Below, in pieces: positions 51,319-60,308 of a DNA stretch of 64,000 nt. This DNA comes from an uncultured Paracoccaceae bacterium (lineage in GTDB: Bacteria; Pseudomonadota; Alphaproteobacteria; Rhodobacterales; Rhodobacteraceae): NCBI GenBank assembly GCA_943787785.1, contig CALSNT010000009.1, positions 62,001 to 126,000 on the forward strand, given 5' to 3'. The notes below the pieces were generated by a model. It worked only from the letters and a program-made list of their open reading frames with translations, did not search any database and was not told where the DNA came from. Every line of letters starts with the position of its first letter. The first letter of the stretch is position 1. The position numbers were made by a program, and so were the translations under genes.

Positions 51319-54284
51319 GTACCCGCCTTGCCACCGGTGGTCGCCTTATCGACCGCAACAAACCGCTGGGTTTCAGCTTTAACGGGAAGCGTATGACCGG
51401 GTACGCAGGCGACACGCTGGCCTCGGCGCTATTAGCCAACGGTCAGATGTTGGTCGGGCGCAGCTTCAAATATCATCGCCCCCGCGGGATCGTTGCACGG
51501 GGCGCGGAAGAGCCGAATGCGTTGGCGAATTTCGGGGAAAGCGCGGCGTTTGAGCCGAACCAGCGAATGACTACCACGCCACTGACCGAGGGCGCAGTGA
51601 TTGCCAGCCAGAACCACTGGCCAAGCCTTGAATTCGATATCGGTGCGATCAATGCCCGAATGGCGCGGTTCCTGCCGGCTGGGTTTTACTACAAGACGTT
51701 CAACTGGCCGCGCGGATTCTGGAAGCACATCTACGAGCCGTTCATCCGACGTTCGGCAGGCCTCGGCAAAGCGCCAAAAGAGCGAGATGAGGATCGCTAC
51801 GAACACCTCTATGCCTTTTGCGACGTTCTGGTGATCGGTGGGGGAATTGCCGGGCTGGTCGCTGCCAAGGCTGCAGGGGATTCAGGGCAGCGGGTGATAC
51901 TGATTGAGCAGACAGGCTCGTGGGGCGGGCGCGCCGCTGTTGATGGCGGTCAGATTGACGGTATCGAGGTGATGCAGTGGATTAAAGAAACGCTGCAAGA
52001 ACTTGAGAAAAATAAGAACATAACGATCCGCCCCAACACTATGGGAGCGGGAATCTACGATCACGGCTACACGCTTGCCTATGAACAGACCCATGACCTG
52101 AATGCCCCTCGCCATCGGTTGTGGCGTATCCGCGCTGCGAAGATAATTACAGCCACCGGCGCGATCGAGCGGCCACTATCGTTTGCGAACAACGATCTGC
52201 CGGGTGTCATGCTGGCCAGTGCGGTGCGCGATTACCTCGCAGACTGCGGCGTCAGCGCTGGAGACCGGACCGTCATTGTGACCAATAACGACGACGCCTA
52301 TCGCACGGCAGTGGCACTGAAAGAGGGTGGGCTGGAGGTTCCGGCGATCCTTGACGCGCGCCCTGATCCGCTAGGGCAACTTGTTGAAAAGGCGCGAGAC
52401 CTTGGTATCAGGGTCGAGGCCGGTCGCGGCGTCGCCTCGGTCACCGGCAAAGGGCGGGTGCAAGGGGTAGATGTTTGTTTGCACGCAGGTGAAGGTGCTG
52501 TGCTGGAGACTATCCCGTGCGAGGCCGTCGCCATGTCGGGCGGCTGGTCGCCAGTTGTTCACCTTTGGAGCCACTGCCGCGGCAAGCTGATCTGGGACGA
52601 GGAGCAGGCGCATTTCCGTCCCGACCCGTCACGCCCGCCAATCAACCACGACGGGCAAGGTTTTGTTATCACTGCGGGAAGTGCCTCTGGCGCGTTGCAG
52701 ACGAACGATGTCCTCGCAGACGCCCACCGAGCGGCAAGCGGCGCCGGAACGCCACCGGTCTCGGATGCGATTTCGGAAGGCCCGATCATGCCGGTTTGGG
52801 TGATGCCGCAGGGAGCGGGGATCGAGAAGCGCGCAAAGATGTTCCTCGACTACCAGAACGACGTGAAGGTCAGCGACGTTCAGCTTGCGGCACAAGAGGG
52901 GTATGAAAGTGTCGAGCATGCCAAGCGTTATACAACTTTGGGCATGGCGACGGACCAGGGCAAACTAAGTAATATTAACGGCCTTGCGGTTTTATCTGAT
53001 GCGTTGCATCAGCCGATACCCGACACTGGCACCACGACCTTCCGCCCCCCGTACACGCCGATCAGCATGGCCTCTATTGCAGGCGACGCGCGAGGCGAGC
53101 TGTTTCAGCCGCTCCGTCGGACGCCGTTACATGACTGGCACGAGGACAATGGTGCGCATTGGGAACCCGTCGGCCAATGGCGCCGCCCCTATGCCTTTGT
53201 TCGCACCGGAGAATCCGTCGATCAGGCAGTCGCGCGAGAGGTGACAGCGACACGCACCAGCCTCGGCCTGCTGGACGCTTCAACACTCGGCAAGATCATC
53301 GTGAAGGGCCCCGACGCGGGGAAATTCCTCGACATGATGTACACCAACATGATGTCGAATCTGGCGGTCGGGAAGTGCCGGTATGGACTGATGTGTTCCG
53401 AGAATGGCTTCCTGATCGACGATGGGGTCGTTGCACGGATGTCGGAGGACACCTGGCTATGCCACACCACGACCGGCGGCGCGGACCATATCCACGGGCA
53501 CATGGAAGAATGGCTCCAGACCGAGTGGTGGGACTGGAAGGTCTACACTGCCAATGTCACTGAACAATGGGCGCAGATCGGTATTGTTGGTCCAAACGCG
53601 CGGAAAGTCCTTGAGAAAATCGGTGGAATCGATGTTTCCGCGGAAACTCTGCCGTTCATGACCTGGGCCGAGGGGAAGCTTGGCGGCATCCCAGTGCGGG
53701 CGTTCCGGATTTCGTTCTCAGGAGAGTTGTCCTACGAAATTGCTGTTGCGGCCAATCAGGGTCGCGCGTTGTGGGATATGCTTCATGCGGCGGGTGACGA
53801 ACACGGCGCAACCTCTTACGGAACAGAGGCTTTGCATATCATGCGGGCCGAAAAAGGATTCATCATGATCGGGGATGAAACCGACGGCACGGTGATTCCG
53901 CAGGACTTGGGCCTGGACTGGGCGATTTCGAAGAAGAAGGATGATTATCTTGGCAAGCGAGCGCAGGCGCGCAGCCATATGACGGACCGCAACCGGTGGA
54001 AGCTGGTGGGGTTGGAAACGCTGGATGGCTCGGTCCTGCCCGATGGGGCCTATGCGGTCGCGGATGGTGAAAACGCGAACGGGCAGAGGAAGACGCAAGG
54101 TCGGGTGACCTCGACCTATCAGTCGCCCACGCTGGGACGCGGGATTGCCATGGGGCTGGTGTCGAACGGGCCGGATCGGATGGGGGACGTGCTGAATTTC
54201 CCCGATACGGACGGCAAACCGCACGAAGCACGGATCGTTAGCCCGGTGTTCTACGATCCGGACGGGGAGAAGCAGAATGTCTGA
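51315..54284 (+). CDS. soxA: Sarcosine oxidase subunit alpha
   Basis: This 989-residue large subunit has an N-terminal ferredoxin-like domain (FNGKRMTGYAGDTLASALLA, about 15-34), then a dinucleotide-binding domain with DVLVIGGGIAGLVAAKAAG (about 166-184) for NAD. The C-terminal half is GcvT-like (about 600-989), binds tetrahydrofolate and makes 5,10-methylene-THF. The length is full and the frame clean. Overlaps soxD (ATGA) and soxG (8 bp). Confidence 0.96.
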   Translation: MSTRLATGGRLIDRNKPLGFSFNGKRMTGYAGDTLASALLANGQMLVGRSFKYHRPRGIVARGAEEPNALANFGESAAFEPNQRMTTTPLTEGAVIASQNHWPSLEFDIGAINARMARFLPAGFYYKTFNWPRGFWKHIYEPFIRRSAGLGKAPKERDEDRYEHLYAFCDVLVIGGGIAGLVAAKAAGDSGQRVILIEQTGSWGGRAAVDGGQIDGIEVMQWIKETLQELEKNKNITIRPNTMGAGIYDHGYTLAYEQTHDLNAPRHRLWRIRAAKIITATGAIERPLSFANNDLPGVMLASAVRDYLADCGVSAGDRTVIVTNNDDAYRTAVALKEGGLEVPAILDARPDPLGQLVEKARDLGIRVEAGRGVASVTGKGRVQGVDVCLHAGEGAVLETIPCEAVAMSGGWSPVVHLWSHCRGKLIWDEEQAHFRPDPSRPPINHDGQGFVITAGSASGALQTNDVLADAHRAASGAGTPPVSDAISEGPIMPVWVMPQGAGIEKRAKMFLDYQNDVKVSDVQLAAQEGYESVEHAKRYTTLGMATDQGKLSNINGLAVLSDALHQPIPDTGTTTFRPPYTPISMASIAGDARGELFQPLRRTPLHDWHEDNGAHWEPVGQWRRPYAFVRTGESVDQAVAREVTATRTSLGLLDASTLGKIIVKGPDAGKFLDMMYTNMMSNLAVGKCRYGLMCSENGFLIDDGVVARMSEDTWLCHTTTGGADHIHGHMEEWLQTEWWDWKVYTANVTEQWAQIGIVGPNARKVLEKIGGIDVSAETLPFMTWAEGKLGGIPVRAFRISFSGELSYEIAVAANQGRALWDMLHAAGDEHGATSYGTEALHIMRAEKGFIMIGDETDGTVIPQDLGLDWAISKKKDDYLGKRAQARSHMTDRNRWKLVGLETLDGSVLPDGAYAVADGENANGQRKTQGRVTSTYQSPTLGRGIAMGLVSNGPDRMGDVLNFPDTDGKPHEARIVSPVFYDPDGEKQNV

Positions 54285-54852
54285 GCCGGTCAGCGCCCTG
54301 AACGGCGCAAGTTTTGGTGGTTACTGCGACGTCACCGAGATCGGTCTGCGTGGTATGGTTACGCTGCGCGGTGATCTGAGCGCTGCGGCATTCAAGAAGG
54401 TCATCGAGGCCGAAACCGGACTGACGGTCCCCGGGCAACGCAAGATTGTCCATGGGAAGGTGGTTTCGCTGGCTTGGATGTCACCCGACGAACTTTTGTT
54501 ACTGGTATCTTACAGGGACGCCGCAGCGACTGCCGCGCGCTTGGCCGATTCTCTAAATCACCAGCATGCAATGGCGGTCGATGTGTCTGACGCACGCGCC
54601 AGTTTTCGCATCGAAGGCTCGGCTTGTCGCGAAGTTCTTGCCAAGCTGGCCCCGGTTGATCTGTACCCGGAAGCATTCGGCCATGGCGACATCCGCCGTA
54701 CTCGCCTGGCGCAGGTGGCTGGCGCCATTTGGATGCCGGATGAGGCCAGTTTCGAGGTCGTCTGCTTCCGTTCGGTCGCGCGGTATGTGTTTGACCTGTT
54801 GTCGGAAGCCGCTCGACATGGGGGGCAGGTCGGGTATCCTGTAGAGACTTAA
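54277..54852 (+). CDS. soxG: Sarcosine oxidase subunit gamma
   Basis: The 191-residue gamma subunit has a GcvT-C-like fold. It contains LRGMVTLRGDLSAAAFKKVI, VSLAWMSPDELLLLV and VDVSDARASFRIEGSACREVL, all typical of SoxG, which buttresses the alpha subunit. The start overlaps the soxA stop by 8 bp. It is the last gene of the sox operon. Confidence 0.93.
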   Translation: MSEPVSALNGASFGGYCDVTEIGLRGMVTLRGDLSAAAFKKVIEAETGLTVPGQRKIVHGKVVSLAWMSPDELLLLVSYRDAAATAARLADSLNHQHAMAVDVSDARASFRIEGSACREVLAKLAPVDLYPEAFGHGDIRRTRLAQVAGAIWMPDEASFEVVCFRSVARYVFDLLSEAARHGGQVGYPVET

Positions 54853-54883
54853 GCTACTTTCTTTGTTCAGGGGACCTTTGGAA

Positions 54884-55279
54884 ATGAAAATTCGTATAGC
54901 ACTATTTTCGGCGATTATCGGTTGCAGCGCCGGGGCTGCGTCTGCCGCACTTTATGAGTGTGATATTGATCCGAAGTCGCACAACTGGCTGCCAACGAAG
55001 CTGCTTGTGTCACATAATGCCAGATCGAAGACGGCCACCGTCAATGACCCGATTATCCAACACTATAACAAGAAACCGATGGGGGCGCGGGTAAAGCATG
55101 ACAACGACAAGCGGATCACTTTTGGCTGGACGGTCAAGACGATCAGCCCGTCGGGTCAACGCGCCAACATGGTATATCGGGCGACCTATCTGAAAGCCTC
55201 AGGAAAGCTGAGCATTAATGCCCAACCCAACGGTTATTCCAACAAGTTTTCAGCTAGCGGAACCTGTAAGGTCTCGTAG
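54884..55279 (+). CDS. Small secreted protein, unknown
   Basis: The 131-residue protein has a signal peptide (MKIRIALFSAIIGCSAGAASA) and a beta-rich mature part beginning ALYECDID and ending SASGTCKVS. The two mature cysteines probably form a disulfide. Similar secreted roseobacter proteins exist, but I know no function. It has its own ribosome-binding region 32 bp past soxG and may be transcribed with it. ATG 54884 is chosen because it starts the signal peptide. Confidence 0.7.
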   Translation: MKIRIALFSAIIGCSAGAASAALYECDIDPKSHNWLPTKLLVSHNARSKTATVNDPIIQHYNKKPMGARVKHDNDKRITFGWTVKTISPSGQRANMVYRATYLKASGKLSINAQPNGYSNKFSASGTCKVS

Positions 55280-55432
55280 CCGGTTTCGCGCGTCCTGCCG
55301 CTAGTTGCAGCCAAGCCCAAGCGATTGGGGTTGAGCGCGCCCGCGTGATGCGTCACTTTATGGGTAAGGGAACGGCGCGCGGTATCGTGCGTTGTTCTTC
55401 CATGAATTCACATCTGAAAAGAGGCACCAAAT

Positions 55433-56032
55433 ATGGCATTCTCCCTTCCTGATCTTCCATATGCGCACGACGCTTTGGCCGACAACGGTATGTCGAAAGA
55501 GACGTTGGAGTATCACCACGATCTGCACCACAACGCTTATGTGACCAACGGCAACAAGGCGATTGAAGGCACCGAGTGGGAGGGGAAATCCCTCGAAGAG
55601 ATCATCACCGGCACCTATGACAAGACCGCCGTGGCGCAGAACGGCATTTTCAACAACATCAGCCAGTTGTGGAACCACAACCAGTTCTGGGAGATGATGG
55701 GTCCGGGAGCCTCCTCGATGCCGTCCGAACTGGAAGTGGCGATCAAGGACAGTTTCGGCTCGATCGATGAGTTCAAGTCGCAGTTCAGCGCCGCGGGGGC
55801 TGGTCAGTTCGGGTCGGGCTGGTGCTGGCTGGTCAAGAATGCCGACGGCGGGCTGGCTGTGACGAAGACCGAGAACGGCGTGAACCCGCTGTGTTTCGGG
55901 CAGACGGCGCTGCTGGGCTGTGATGTTTGGGAGCATTCCTACTACATCGACTTCCGCAACGCGCGGCCCAAATACTTGACGAACTTCCTCGACAATCTCG
56001 TCAACTGGGAGAACGTCGCCAGCCGGATGTAG
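55433..56032 (+). CDS. sodB: Superoxide dismutase, Fe/Mn family
   Basis: This 199-residue enzyme dismutates superoxide in the cytoplasm. Metal ligands are a His in the YHHDLHHNAYV helix, a His in LWNHNQFW, and Asp and His in CDVWEHSYYIDF. The AGAGQFGSGWCWLV segment places Gln in the central domain, as in Fe-type SODs. An AAGAGG site precedes the start. Confidence 0.95.
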   Translation: MAFSLPDLPYAHDALADNGMSKETLEYHHDLHHNAYVTNGNKAIEGTEWEGKSLEEIITGTYDKTAVAQNGIFNNISQLWNHNQFWEMMGPGASSMPSELEVAIKDSFGSIDEFKSQFSAAGAGQFGSGWCWLVKNADGGLAVTKTENGVNPLCFGQTALLGCDVWEHSYYIDFRNARPKYLTNFLDNLVNWENVASRM

Positions 56033-56042
56033 GACGCGGCGC

Positions 56043-56936
56043 GTGACCCGACGGGGTTTCCTGAAAGGCCTGCTGGGAGTTGTCCTGGCGGGCCTTTTTA
56101 CTGCGTTCTATGCATTCCTGCTGGAACCGTCGCTGAGGTTTCGGGTGAAACGCTGGAAGCCGGATGTTCCGGGTTGGCCATCGGGCCGTCGCCTTACAAT
56201 TGCGGTGGTGGCTGATCTGCATATGGGCGGTCCCTGGATGACGCTTCGGCGGTTGCGAATGATTATTACGCGCACCAATGCCATCGGGGCCGATGTCATT
56301 GTTGTGCTGGTGGATCGGGCCGCTGGGCATCGCTTTGTTCAAAGACCGGTGAAGGTCGCCGACACGGGCCGGGTGCTGGGTGGTCTGGTCGCCCCGCTGG
56401 GTGTGTTCGGCGTGCTCTGCAACCACGACTGGTGGGATGACCTTGATGCACGGCGGCGCGGTCACGGACCGGTTCTTGCCGGACTGGCGATGGAGACGAA
56501 CGGAATACGGGTGCTGGAAAACCAGACGCTGAGATTGGGTGAGGGCGATGAGGCTTTCTGGCTGGCCGGACTCGGCGATCAACTTGCCCTGCCGCGCAGT
56601 GGCGGTCGTTATGATGGTGTTGATGACCTTCCCGGAACGCTAGCGCAGATCCCCGATGACGGCGCGCCAGCAATTCTGCTGGCTCATGAGCCGGACATTT
56701 TTCCGAAGGTTCCCGACCGCGTCGCCCTGACCCTGTCGGGGCACACTCACGGCGGCCAGTTCAACCTGTTCGGTTGGCGCCCGGTGGTGCCCAGCCGTTT
56801 TGGCCCGCGATTTGCCTATGGTCCGGTCACCGAAGGACAGCGCTGTATCGTCACTTCGGGCTGGTTGGGCTGTTCGATAATTCCCGTACGCTTTGATGTT
56901 GTCCCAGAGGTAACCGTGGTGGAGTTGGGCGCGTGA
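56043..56936 (+). CDS. Metallophosphoesterase with a twin-arginine-like leader and altered metal motifs
   Basis: The 297-residue protein starts at GTG 56043, 10 bp after sodB, with MTRRGFLKG and a hydrophobic helix, suggesting Tat export or anchoring. Metal motifs are VVADLHMG (DxH), then VVLVDRAAGHRF where the family has GDY, and VLCNHDWW where it has GNHD. GHTHGG is intact. The liganding Asp, Asn and His residues remain but two flanking glycines are replaced, so activity may be reduced. Its stop overlaps the rarD start (GTGA). Confidence 0.85.
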   Translation: MTRRGFLKGLLGVVLAGLFTAFYAFLLEPSLRFRVKRWKPDVPGWPSGRRLTIAVVADLHMGGPWMTLRRLRMIITRTNAIGADVIVVLVDRAAGHRFVQRPVKVADTGRVLGGLVAPLGVFGVLCNHDWWDDLDARRRGHGPVLAGLAMETNGIRVLENQTLRLGEGDEAFWLAGLGDQLALPRSGGRYDGVDDLPGTLAQIPDDGAPAILLAHEPDIFPKVPDRVALTLSGHTHGGQFNLFGWRPVVPSRFGPRFAYGPVTEGQRCIVTSGWLGCSIIPVRFDVVPEVTVVELGA

Positions 56937-57877
56937 CTGAACCAACCCGTGGCGTCCTCGCAATCCTTGCGGCCTGCACCGTCTGGGGGTTGTCGCCGAT
57001 TTTTTACACGCAACTGGCCCATGTGCCGCCGCTGGAGTTGCTGAGCCATCGCACGCTTTGGTCGTTGCTCTTTTTCGGGGGGATCCTGTTCATTCAGGGA
57101 CGGCTTGGCCAGTTGAAGCAATTGCTGGCAGGGCGGCGTGCGGTGCTTCTCGTCGGTGTTGCGGCGCTGATGATTTCGGCGAACTGGTTCCTGTTCATCC
57201 TGTCGACCCAGATCGGACAAGTCACGGAAAGCAGCCTTGGCTATTACATCTTCCCGTTGGTCGCGGTGGCATTGGGACGGGTGGTTCTGGGGGACCGCCT
57301 GAGCCGTGCACAGGCCTGTGCTGTCGCTCTGGCGGCTTGCGGCGTGTTTGCGTTGATCATCGGGGTCGGGGTGGTGCCATGGGTCAGCCTCGCGCTGGCG
57401 CTGACGTTTGGGTTCTACGGATTGATCAAAGGACGGGTGGCAGCGGGCCCGGTTGTCAGCGTGTCAGGTGAGGTCGCGCTTCTTGCACCGTTGGCGATGA
57501 TCTGGCTCTGGGGTGTCCACACGCAGGGCTGGACCGGGCTGGTCGGGCGCAATGTTGGGGGCTTTGGGCAGGATGCAGGAACGACATTGTTGCTGATGTT
57601 ATCCGGACCGATCACGGCGGGGCCGCTTATCCTGTTCAGTTATGCGACCCGCCGCATTCGCCTCGCCACGGTCGGGATCGTGCAATACGTCAACCCGACA
57701 TTGCAGTTTTTCTGCGCCATAGTCGTGTTTGGAGAGGGCTTCAGCAGCGCTCAGGCGCTAGCCTTCGGCCTGATATGGGCGGCGCTGGCAATCTATTCGG
57801 TGTCAGCCTTCAGGGCCGATCAAGCCGGGCGCAGGGCGGTGAGGGCAGCTTCGACCGTATCGACCACAGTGACATAA
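56933..57877 (+). CDS. rarD: EamA/RarD family transporter
   Basis: This 314-residue inner-membrane protein has ten helices and two EamA repeats. RGVLAILAACTVWGLSPIFY and LLSHRTLWSLLFF are hallmarks of RarD, and SSLGYYIFPLVAVALGRV follows. The substrate is unknown. GTG start overlaps the phosphoesterase stop. Its 3' end overlaps the convergent LOG gene by 58 bp. Confidence 0.92.
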   Translation: MTEPTRGVLAILAACTVWGLSPIFYTQLAHVPPLELLSHRTLWSLLFFGGILFIQGRLGQLKQLLAGRRAVLLVGVAALMISANWFLFILSTQIGQVTESSLGYYIFPLVAVALGRVVLGDRLSRAQACAVALAACGVFALIIGVGVVPWVSLALALTFGFYGLIKGRVAAGPVVSVSGEVALLAPLAMIWLWGVHTQGWTGLVGRNVGGFGQDAGTTLLLMLSGPITAGPLILFSYATRRIRLATVGIVQYVNPTLQFFCAIVVFGEGFSSAQALAFGLIWAALAIYSVSAFRADQAGRRAVRAASTVSTTVT

Positions 57878-58371
57878 CCGCGGATATCATCGCCCGCGAA
57901 ACCCCGCGCGATGACATGGTCGATCAGGGCGATAAGCGGGTTCCAGTATCCCTCGACGTTTAGCAGCAGGATCGGCTTGTCGTGCAGGCCGAGCTGTCGC
58001 CATGTCAGAACCTCGAAGAATTCGTCCAGCGATCCAGCACCGCCCGGCAGCACGATCACTGCGTCGGCGTTCATGAACATGACCTTCTTACGTTCGTGCA
58101 TGGTTTCGGTGACGACAAAGGTGTTGAGGTCGCGCTTGCCGACTTCCATTTCCAGCAAATGGGTCGGGATAACACCGAAGGTGTCTCCGCCAGCGGCAAC
58201 GCAGGCACGGGCAACACGGCCCATAAGGCCAACGTCGCCGGCGCCGTAAACAAGGCGCATGCCGCCATTGGCCAAGGCGCGGCCAAGGTCTTCAGCGGCG
58301 CTGGCATAGGTGGGCTGCGCGCCGTCGCGAGAGCCGCAGTAGACACAAACGGAGTTGACCTGGGTTTTCAT
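57820..58371 (-). CDS. LOG-family nucleotide 5'-monophosphate phosphoribohydrolase
   Basis: The 183-residue protein is of the TIGR00730/LOG family, which releases adenine-type bases from nucleotide monophosphates (cytokinin activation in plants). It contains SVCVYCGSRDG, LVYGAGDVGLMG, and PGGAGSLDEFFE. The last corresponds to PGGxGTxxE with Ser in place of Thr, a conservative change. ATG 58371 gives full family length. Confidence 0.92.
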   Translation of the reverse strand: MKTQVNSVCVYCGSRDGAQPTYASAAEDLGRALANGGMRLVYGAGDVGLMGRVARACVAAGGDTFGVIPTHLLEMEVGKRDLNTFVVTETMHERKKVMFMNADAVIVLPGGAGSLDEFFEVLTWRQLGLHDKPILLLNVEGYWNPLIALIDHVIARGFAGDDIRGYVTVVDTVEAALTALRPA

Positions 58372-58434
58372 TGCGGCAGCCCTCGCAGGAAGGTGTCGTG
58401 ACTTTGCGTCCGACTCCGATAGACTGAAGAAGCA

Positions 58435-60117
58435 ATGGACCGGGAACCTGGCGGGGGCAAGGGCATGGCTGAAACAGCTGGCGTTTATCGTGCAGGCGGC
58501 AGGCTGGAGCGCGGCGTTATCATCGTCCTGGTGCTGCTCGTCATTATTGGTGCTGCGGGTCATCTGCTTGGTTGGTCCAAGGTGGCGAATAACGGGGCAA
58601 CGCCTGGCGGGGTTGCAGGGAATACGATAGTTGAGACCGCTACTGTTGAAGGCACCAAAGATGTGCCCGAGATGGCGCCAGCGACACCAAATTCAAGTGA
58701 AACCGAAGCGCCTGAGTCTGCTGCGATGGTGGATCAGCCATCAATCGTGCGGGTTGAAAGTTCTGAGGCGCTTGAGACGGCGACGATCGCCGAGACAGGT
58801 TTGGCGGGGGACGAGGACAAAACCACAGCGCTTCCGGAGCAAAGCGGTTCGACCGTAGTGGACGGGACCAAGACCGAGGAAATCACGGCGGGCGCCAAAG
58901 TGGAGCCTGAGACTGATACCGCTGGATCGGACGTAAGCGACGCTGCTCAGGAAGTCGTTGCGACACTGGAGGCTCCGGAAGTTTTCGACTCTGAGCGGGT
59001 CATCCAGCCCGACGCGAAGCCCTTGTCGGACGAACTTGTGTCACCGCAAGCCACAACTGAGGGTGCTTCGGCCACGGACTCAGTCTCACCAGAAGTACCG
59101 GAATCCCCCTCGGCTGCGTTACAAACACCCGAAACAGGCCCGACCGCCGCCGCCCCGACCGCGCTAACCCCGGAAACGGCGCCGCCCGATGCGCCGCTTT
59201 TTGATCTCGTGCGGGTCGATGCTGCTGGAGCCGCGATTCTGGCTGGCCGCGCTAGGCCAGGCGCTGAGGTTACGATATTGCTGGATGGTGCGCCCAAAGC
59301 GACCGCACTGGCCGGGCCGGATGGAAAATTCGCGGCTTTATTCATGGTCGCACCCAGCATTGCGCCGCAGCAGGTGGCATTGATGGCTGAAGGGGCAGAC
59401 GGCCCGCTGCGGGGTGCTGAGACCCTCATCATTGCGCCGTCGCCCCAATCGGTCACTCAGCCTGCTGATGTCGCGTCAGAGCCTGAGACCAGTCCTGCGG
59501 CAGGAGCCGCATTGCCAACAGCGACAACAGGCGCGCCAGCGGCGCGCCAGCCTGCCGTTGCCCCTCGATTACTGCTTGCGGACGACACCGGGCTAAGGGT
59601 GGTGCAGGCCGCTCCGGCAGGGCAGCCATCCGCGCAAACCTCGGTCAGTATTGACGCGATCTCGTATGACGCGGGCGGGGCAGTGGTTCTGTCCGGGCGT
59701 GGTACCGGTGCAATTCGCATCTACCTCGACAATCAGGCGGTGCAGACCGTGCCGGTGGCCGAGGATGGGCAGTGGCGGACGCCTCTGCCAGCGGTCGATA
59801 CCGGCGTATATACGCTTCGGGTCGATGCGCTGGACGCCGATGGCAGCGTCACGTCGCGTGTCCAGACCCCGTTCCAACGCGAGGAACCCGGCAGAATTGC
59901 CGCTTTGGCTGCGGATCAGGAGGCGGTCGCCCGTGGTCCGCACGTTATTACGGTGCAGCCTGGATCAACCCTCTGGGGGATCGCGCGAGAGGAGTATGGC
60001 CAGGGCATTCTGTTCGTCCGCGTGTTCGAAGCCAACCGCGATACGATTGTCGACCCGCACTGGATTTACCCCGGTCAGGTTTTCGCCATGCCTGAAGCGG
60101 ACGACTCAGAGCCATAG
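58435..60117 (+). CDS. Single-TM protein with long Ala/Glu/Pro/Thr-rich region and C-terminal LysM
   Basis: The 560-residue protein has an N-terminal helix (about 27-46), then about 190 residues of low-complexity acidic sequence. One or two Ig-like beta domains follow (about 258-325 and 395-480; repeating VRVDAAGAAILAGRARPGAEV and SYDAGGAVVLSGRGTGAI). A LysM peptidoglycan-binding domain closes it (about 498-553; HVITVQPGSTLWGIAREEYG). This layout suggests an envelope protein spanning from inner membrane to cell wall. ATG 58465 is an alternative start. Confidence 0.85.
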   Translation: MDREPGGGKGMAETAGVYRAGGRLERGVIIVLVLLVIIGAAGHLLGWSKVANNGATPGGVAGNTIVETATVEGTKDVPEMAPATPNSSETEAPESAAMVDQPSIVRVESSEALETATIAETGLAGDEDKTTALPEQSGSTVVDGTKTEEITAGAKVEPETDTAGSDVSDAAQEVVATLEAPEVFDSERVIQPDAKPLSDELVSPQATTEGASATDSVSPEVPESPSAALQTPETGPTAAAPTALTPETAPPDAPLFDLVRVDAAGAAILAGRARPGAEVTILLDGAPKATALAGPDGKFAALFMVAPSIAPQQVALMAEGADGPLRGAETLIIAPSPQSVTQPADVASEPETSPAAGAALPTATTGAPAARQPAVAPRLLLADDTGLRVVQAAPAGQPSAQTSVSIDAISYDAGGAVVLSGRGTGAIRIYLDNQAVQTVPVAEDGQWRTPLPAVDTGVYTLRVDALDADGSVTSRVQTPFQREEPGRIAALAADQEAVARGPHVITVQPGSTLWGIAREEYGQGILFVRVFEANRDTIVDPHWIYPGQVFAMPEADDSEP

Positions 60118-60308
60118 CGCAAGCCGCAAGTCCGGCTTCCAGCTTTACGCCCGTCTTGGTTCTTGCCAGCCCGACGAAAACACCAGGTGCGGACCCATCA
60201 AGAAGCCTCGCAGTTTCCGTTCGACCTTTTCACTCACCTGCGGCTGTCGTAGTCTATTCCCCCTTGGACGCGGTCGCATGCCGCTCAAATATAGGCAGAT
60301 ATCCCTGA

